Shown here: positions 55,861 through 57,765 of the stretch, piece after piece
How positions within the stretch are numbered: the stretch's first letter is position 1
How the letters are laid out: the number at the start of each line of letters is the position of its first letter
DNA from: Clostridiaceae bacterium
GTDB taxonomy: Bacteria > Bacillota > Clostridia > DSM-8532
DNA length: 57,765 nt
Direction: 5' to 3'
NCBI GenBank assembly: GCA_012839205.1
Contig: DUNT01000072.1
Coordinates: 1-57,765 of the forward strand
Notes under the pieces: model-generated
Told to the model about the DNA's origin: nothing
The model's input: the letters and a program-made list of their open reading frames with translations, nothing else
The model's database searches: none
Position numbers and translations under genes: made by a program

Positions 55861-55902
55861 AAATAAGAATATTCTGTTAAATATAAAAAGGGAGGTACAG
55901 AA

Positions 55903-56496
55903 ATGAAGAGTTTAAAAGGAACAGAAACTGCGGTAAATCTTATGAAATCATTTGCAGGTGAATCTCAGGCAAGAATGCGTTATACCTATTATGCTTCTGT
56001 AGCAGATAAGGAAGGCTATAAGCAGATTCGGAACATTTTCCTTGAAACAGCCGATAATGAGAAAGAGCACGCAAAGAGGTTCTTTAAATTTCTCCTCGCA
56101 GGTTTTGATGGTGATTTACCTCAGAACATTGAAATCCAGGCCGGATTTCCTGTCGCTCAGGGTAATACCCTTGATAATCTAAAGTATGCCGCCCATGGTG
56201 AAAATGAGGAATGGAGCATTCTATATCCCCAATTTGCCGATGTTGCAGACAAAGAAGGATTCCCTGATATTGCAGCAGTATACAGAAGCATAGCATCTGC
56301 TGAAGAAAAGCACGAAATCCGTTTTAATAAACTTGCCAAGAATATTGAAGAAGGAAAAGTATTCAAAAAGGATGAAAAAGTACGCTGGAAATGCGGTAAC
56401 TGCGGATATATACATGAAGGTGATGCAGCACCTGATGTATGTCCGGCATGTGCTCATCCAAAGGCTCATTTTGAAGTATTTGTTGAAACATATTAA
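55903..56496 (+). CDS. rbr: Rubrerythrin
   Basis: A 197-residue non-heme iron peroxidase that removes hydrogen peroxide in anaerobes. The N-terminal ferritin-like diiron domain has FAGESQARMRY, DNEKEHAKRFF (E and H ligands) and SAEEKHEIRF. The C-terminal rubredoxin-like domain carries CGNCGYIHEGDAAPDVCPAC, whose four cysteines bind one iron. Length is typical. AGGAGG-like GGGAGG precedes the ATG. Single gene with its own promoter and terminator. Confidence 0.96.
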   Translation: MKSLKGTETAVNLMKSFAGESQARMRYTYYASVADKEGYKQIRNIFLETADNEKEHAKRFFKFLLAGFDGDLPQNIEIQAGFPVAQGNTLDNLKYAAHGENEEWSILYPQFADVADKEGFPDIAAVYRSIASAEEKHEIRFNKLAKNIEEGKVFKKDEKVRWKCGNCGYIHEGDAAPDVCPACAHPKAHFEVFVETY

Positions 56497-56595
56497 TTTG
56501 TTTTTATTAAGGGCTGTATAAAACATGTACCTGTCATTATGAGGCATAAAATAGCTGAAGCGACCTTCTAAAAAGAATTTTTGTGTGCAGGTGAC

Positions 56596-56614
56596 GGGCT
56601 GTTTAGTACAGCCC
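56596..56614 (+). terminator. Terminator after rubrerythrin
   Basis: The perfect 7-bp stem GGGCTGT / ACAGCCC with a five-base loop is followed by TTTTATTATT. It lies 100 bases after the rubrerythrin stop. A second copy of GGGCTGT at 56511-56517 could compete for the same 3' arm. Confidence 0.8.
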
Positions 56615-56649
56615 TTTTATTATTCTGATTCCAGGAATTATGTCCAATG

Positions 56650-57765
56650 TCAATATCTCTCTTTTTCCCTGTGTCTTTTTTCGCATAAAAAGCTAACCGC
56701 TATTGCTGTTATAGGAATAGTTAATATAAGGCCTATACTTCCTGCCAGGGATCTTACAACCTCTGTTGCATATCCGTCCTGATTGATGATATCAACAAAA
56801 GGAATCTCATGCGCCATAAAAAGGAGCATTAGTTGTAATGACCCGCCGGTATAGGCAAGAATCAGCGTACTTGACATAGTTGCTATCATATCCCGGCCAA
56901 TATTCATGCCGGCTTTAAGCAGATCGCTTTTTTTAATATCAGGGTTTATTTCTTTAATTTCAAACATGGCAGAAGAAAGAGACATTCCGACGTCCATTGC
57001 AGCGCCTAATGCACCGATTAGTATTCCTGCAAACAACAAGCCCTTATAGTCAAATGAAATATTTTGGGGTATAAACATCAGCATTTGAGATTCTTCATCT
57101 CCAAGGCCTGTTAACTTAGCCATTTCACCTATTACCTGTGCAATTATACCTGCAGAAATCAAGCCTCCCGAGGTTCCGATAATTGCAGCCAGCGTTTTTT
57201 TATTATATCCACTGACCAAAAGTAAGGTTATTCCGGCTATTCCAACACAAATCCATATTGAAATGAATACCGGGTCAAAACCCCTTAATATTAATGGAAG
57301 TAATATATAAATTATAGCTAATACAGTTAATATTAAAGATATAAGTGCCTTAAGGCCTTTTAATCTTCCTACTGACAAGATGATTACAGAAAATATCAGT
57401 AATAAGAGGAGCATGTGTTTGTCCCTGACTACCGAATAAATATATGCCTGAGAGATTTCTCCCGCATCATCCAGTTCTAAAACCATCAGAACTTCATTAC
57501 CCGGCTTTAATAAGACATCCTCCTGTTTTTCGCTGAAGGATATACTCAGAGCATACTCAGTTTCAATTAGCTTTCCCTTATAAGGTCCTGCAGTCGTTAT
57601 TTCTATCTCGACCATCTGAAATGAATCCTGAATACTCCCTCCCGAATACTCTATGCCTTCATCCCGTGAACCAAGAATACGTTTAACCTTCCCCCTGACA
57701 TTGACAACAGGAGTCTCGGCCAGAAGACTTTCATCACAAAAAGAAGCCGTTGCAGCTATTATGGA
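56650..57765 (-). CDS. YibE/F family membrane protein (5' truncated by window)
   Basis: A 371-residue fragment with the frame open to the window end, so the true start lies outside; the internal ATG at 57615 is not the natural start. The N-terminal part (VVNVRGKVKRILGS.., VLLKPGNEVLMVLE) forms an extracytoplasmic beta-like domain, and at least seven membrane helices follow, with the YibE/F core GALGAAMDVGMSLSSAMFEI. The family is uncharacterised; relatives are linked to membrane transport or envelope stress. It converges on the rubrerythrin gene. Confidence 0.88.
   Translation of the reverse strand, partial: SIIAATASFCDESLLAETPVVNVRGKVKRILGSRDEGIEYSGGSIQDSFQMVEIEITTAGPYKGKLIETEYALSISFSEKQEDVLLKPGNEVLMVLELDDAGEISQAYIYSVVRDKHMLLLLLIFSVIILSVGRLKGLKALISLILTVLAIIYILLPLILRGFDPVFISIWICVGIAGITLLLVSGYNKKTLAAIIGTSGGLISAGIIAQVIGEMAKLTGLGDEESQMLMFIPQNISFDYKGLLFAGILIGALGAAMDVGMSLSSAMFEIKEINPDIKKSDLLKAGMNIGRDMIATMSSTLILAYTGGSLQLMLLFMAHEIPFVDIINQDGYATEVVRSLAGSIGLILTIPITAIAVSFLCEKRHREKERY

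Noticed and set aside
56535-56580. Further copy of the palindromic repeat after rubrerythrin
   Set aside because: The stretch resembles TCATTCTGAGC..GAAGAATC only loosely, with many mismatches and no partner arm; it may be a decayed copy but cannot be supported.

Overview
The window looks like chromosomal DNA from a low-GC, anaerobic, spore-forming member of the Clostridia. This is inferred from gene content, not from a database match. Supporting genes are the spoIIA sporulation operon, a phosphotransacetylase/acetate kinase pair, a membrane pyrophosphatase, rubrerythrin, an S-layer-homology protein, and classic Firmicute blocks such as recJ-relA-dtd-MBL-hemZ and hprK-murB-rapZ-yvcK-whiA. A free-living (perhaps cellulolytic, cluster III-like) clostridium would fit, but the species cannot be fixed from sequence reading alone. 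No phage, insertion sequence or CRISPR array was seen.

Layout. 1-771: the 3' end of a K+-dependent-type membrane pyrophosphatase. 864-11122 (minus): an aminotransferase, a D-Ala-D-Ala carboxypeptidase, then a compact aromatic operon read in the order aspartokinase, aroF, aroB, aroA, aroC, a chorismate mutase-aroE fusion, and aroK. 11224-15500 (minus): ackA, pta and an acyl-CoA synthetase. 15791-20071: a MscS channel and an adaptor/ATPase/permease efflux system. 20201-20287: tRNA-Leu(CAG). 20409-25834 (minus): an SLH-domain protein, a zinc-ribbon membrane protein, an orphan BMP-type lipoprotein and a metallophosphoesterase. 25998-26516: a flavin reductase-like protein. 26652-33661 (minus): hemZ, MBL hydrolase, dtd, relA, recJ. 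33787-37615 (minus): rpsU (58 aa, GTG start), a HIT protein, alaS and a small basic protein. 37866-39215: a DUF1015 protein. 39305-40823 (minus): sigF, spoIIAB, spoIIAA. 41036-48322 (minus): a lipoprotein, whiA, yvcK, rapZ, murB, hprK, thrC. 48736-54669 (plus): a five-gene membrane glycosylation operon. 54656-55729 (minus): a geranylgeranyl-reductase-family flavoprotein, overlapping that operon tail to tail. Last come rubrerythrin and a YibE/F membrane protein cut by the window edge.

How the genes work together. The aromatic operon carries every shikimate-pathway step except 3-dehydroquinate dehydratase, and adds chorismate mutase by fusion. The glycosylation operon holds a polyprenyl-phosphate sugar transferase (GtrB/DPM1-like), a GtrA-type membrane protein, a PMT-type protein O-mannosyltransferase with an inserted discoidin-like domain, a second GT-C transferase and an unassigned FAD oxidoreductase. 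With the adjacent reductase it is the best candidate here for an under-described system, probably lipid-carrier-dependent glycosylation of secreted or surface proteins. A possible terminator or riboregulator RNA with two competing pairings lies in its leader.

A dispersed palindromic repeat supplies the stop codons and last residues of both the aroE fusion and hemZ. Several starts were moved from the longest open frame to match ribosome binding sites, including non-ATG starts for whiA, murB, the flavin reductase-like gene and rpsU.
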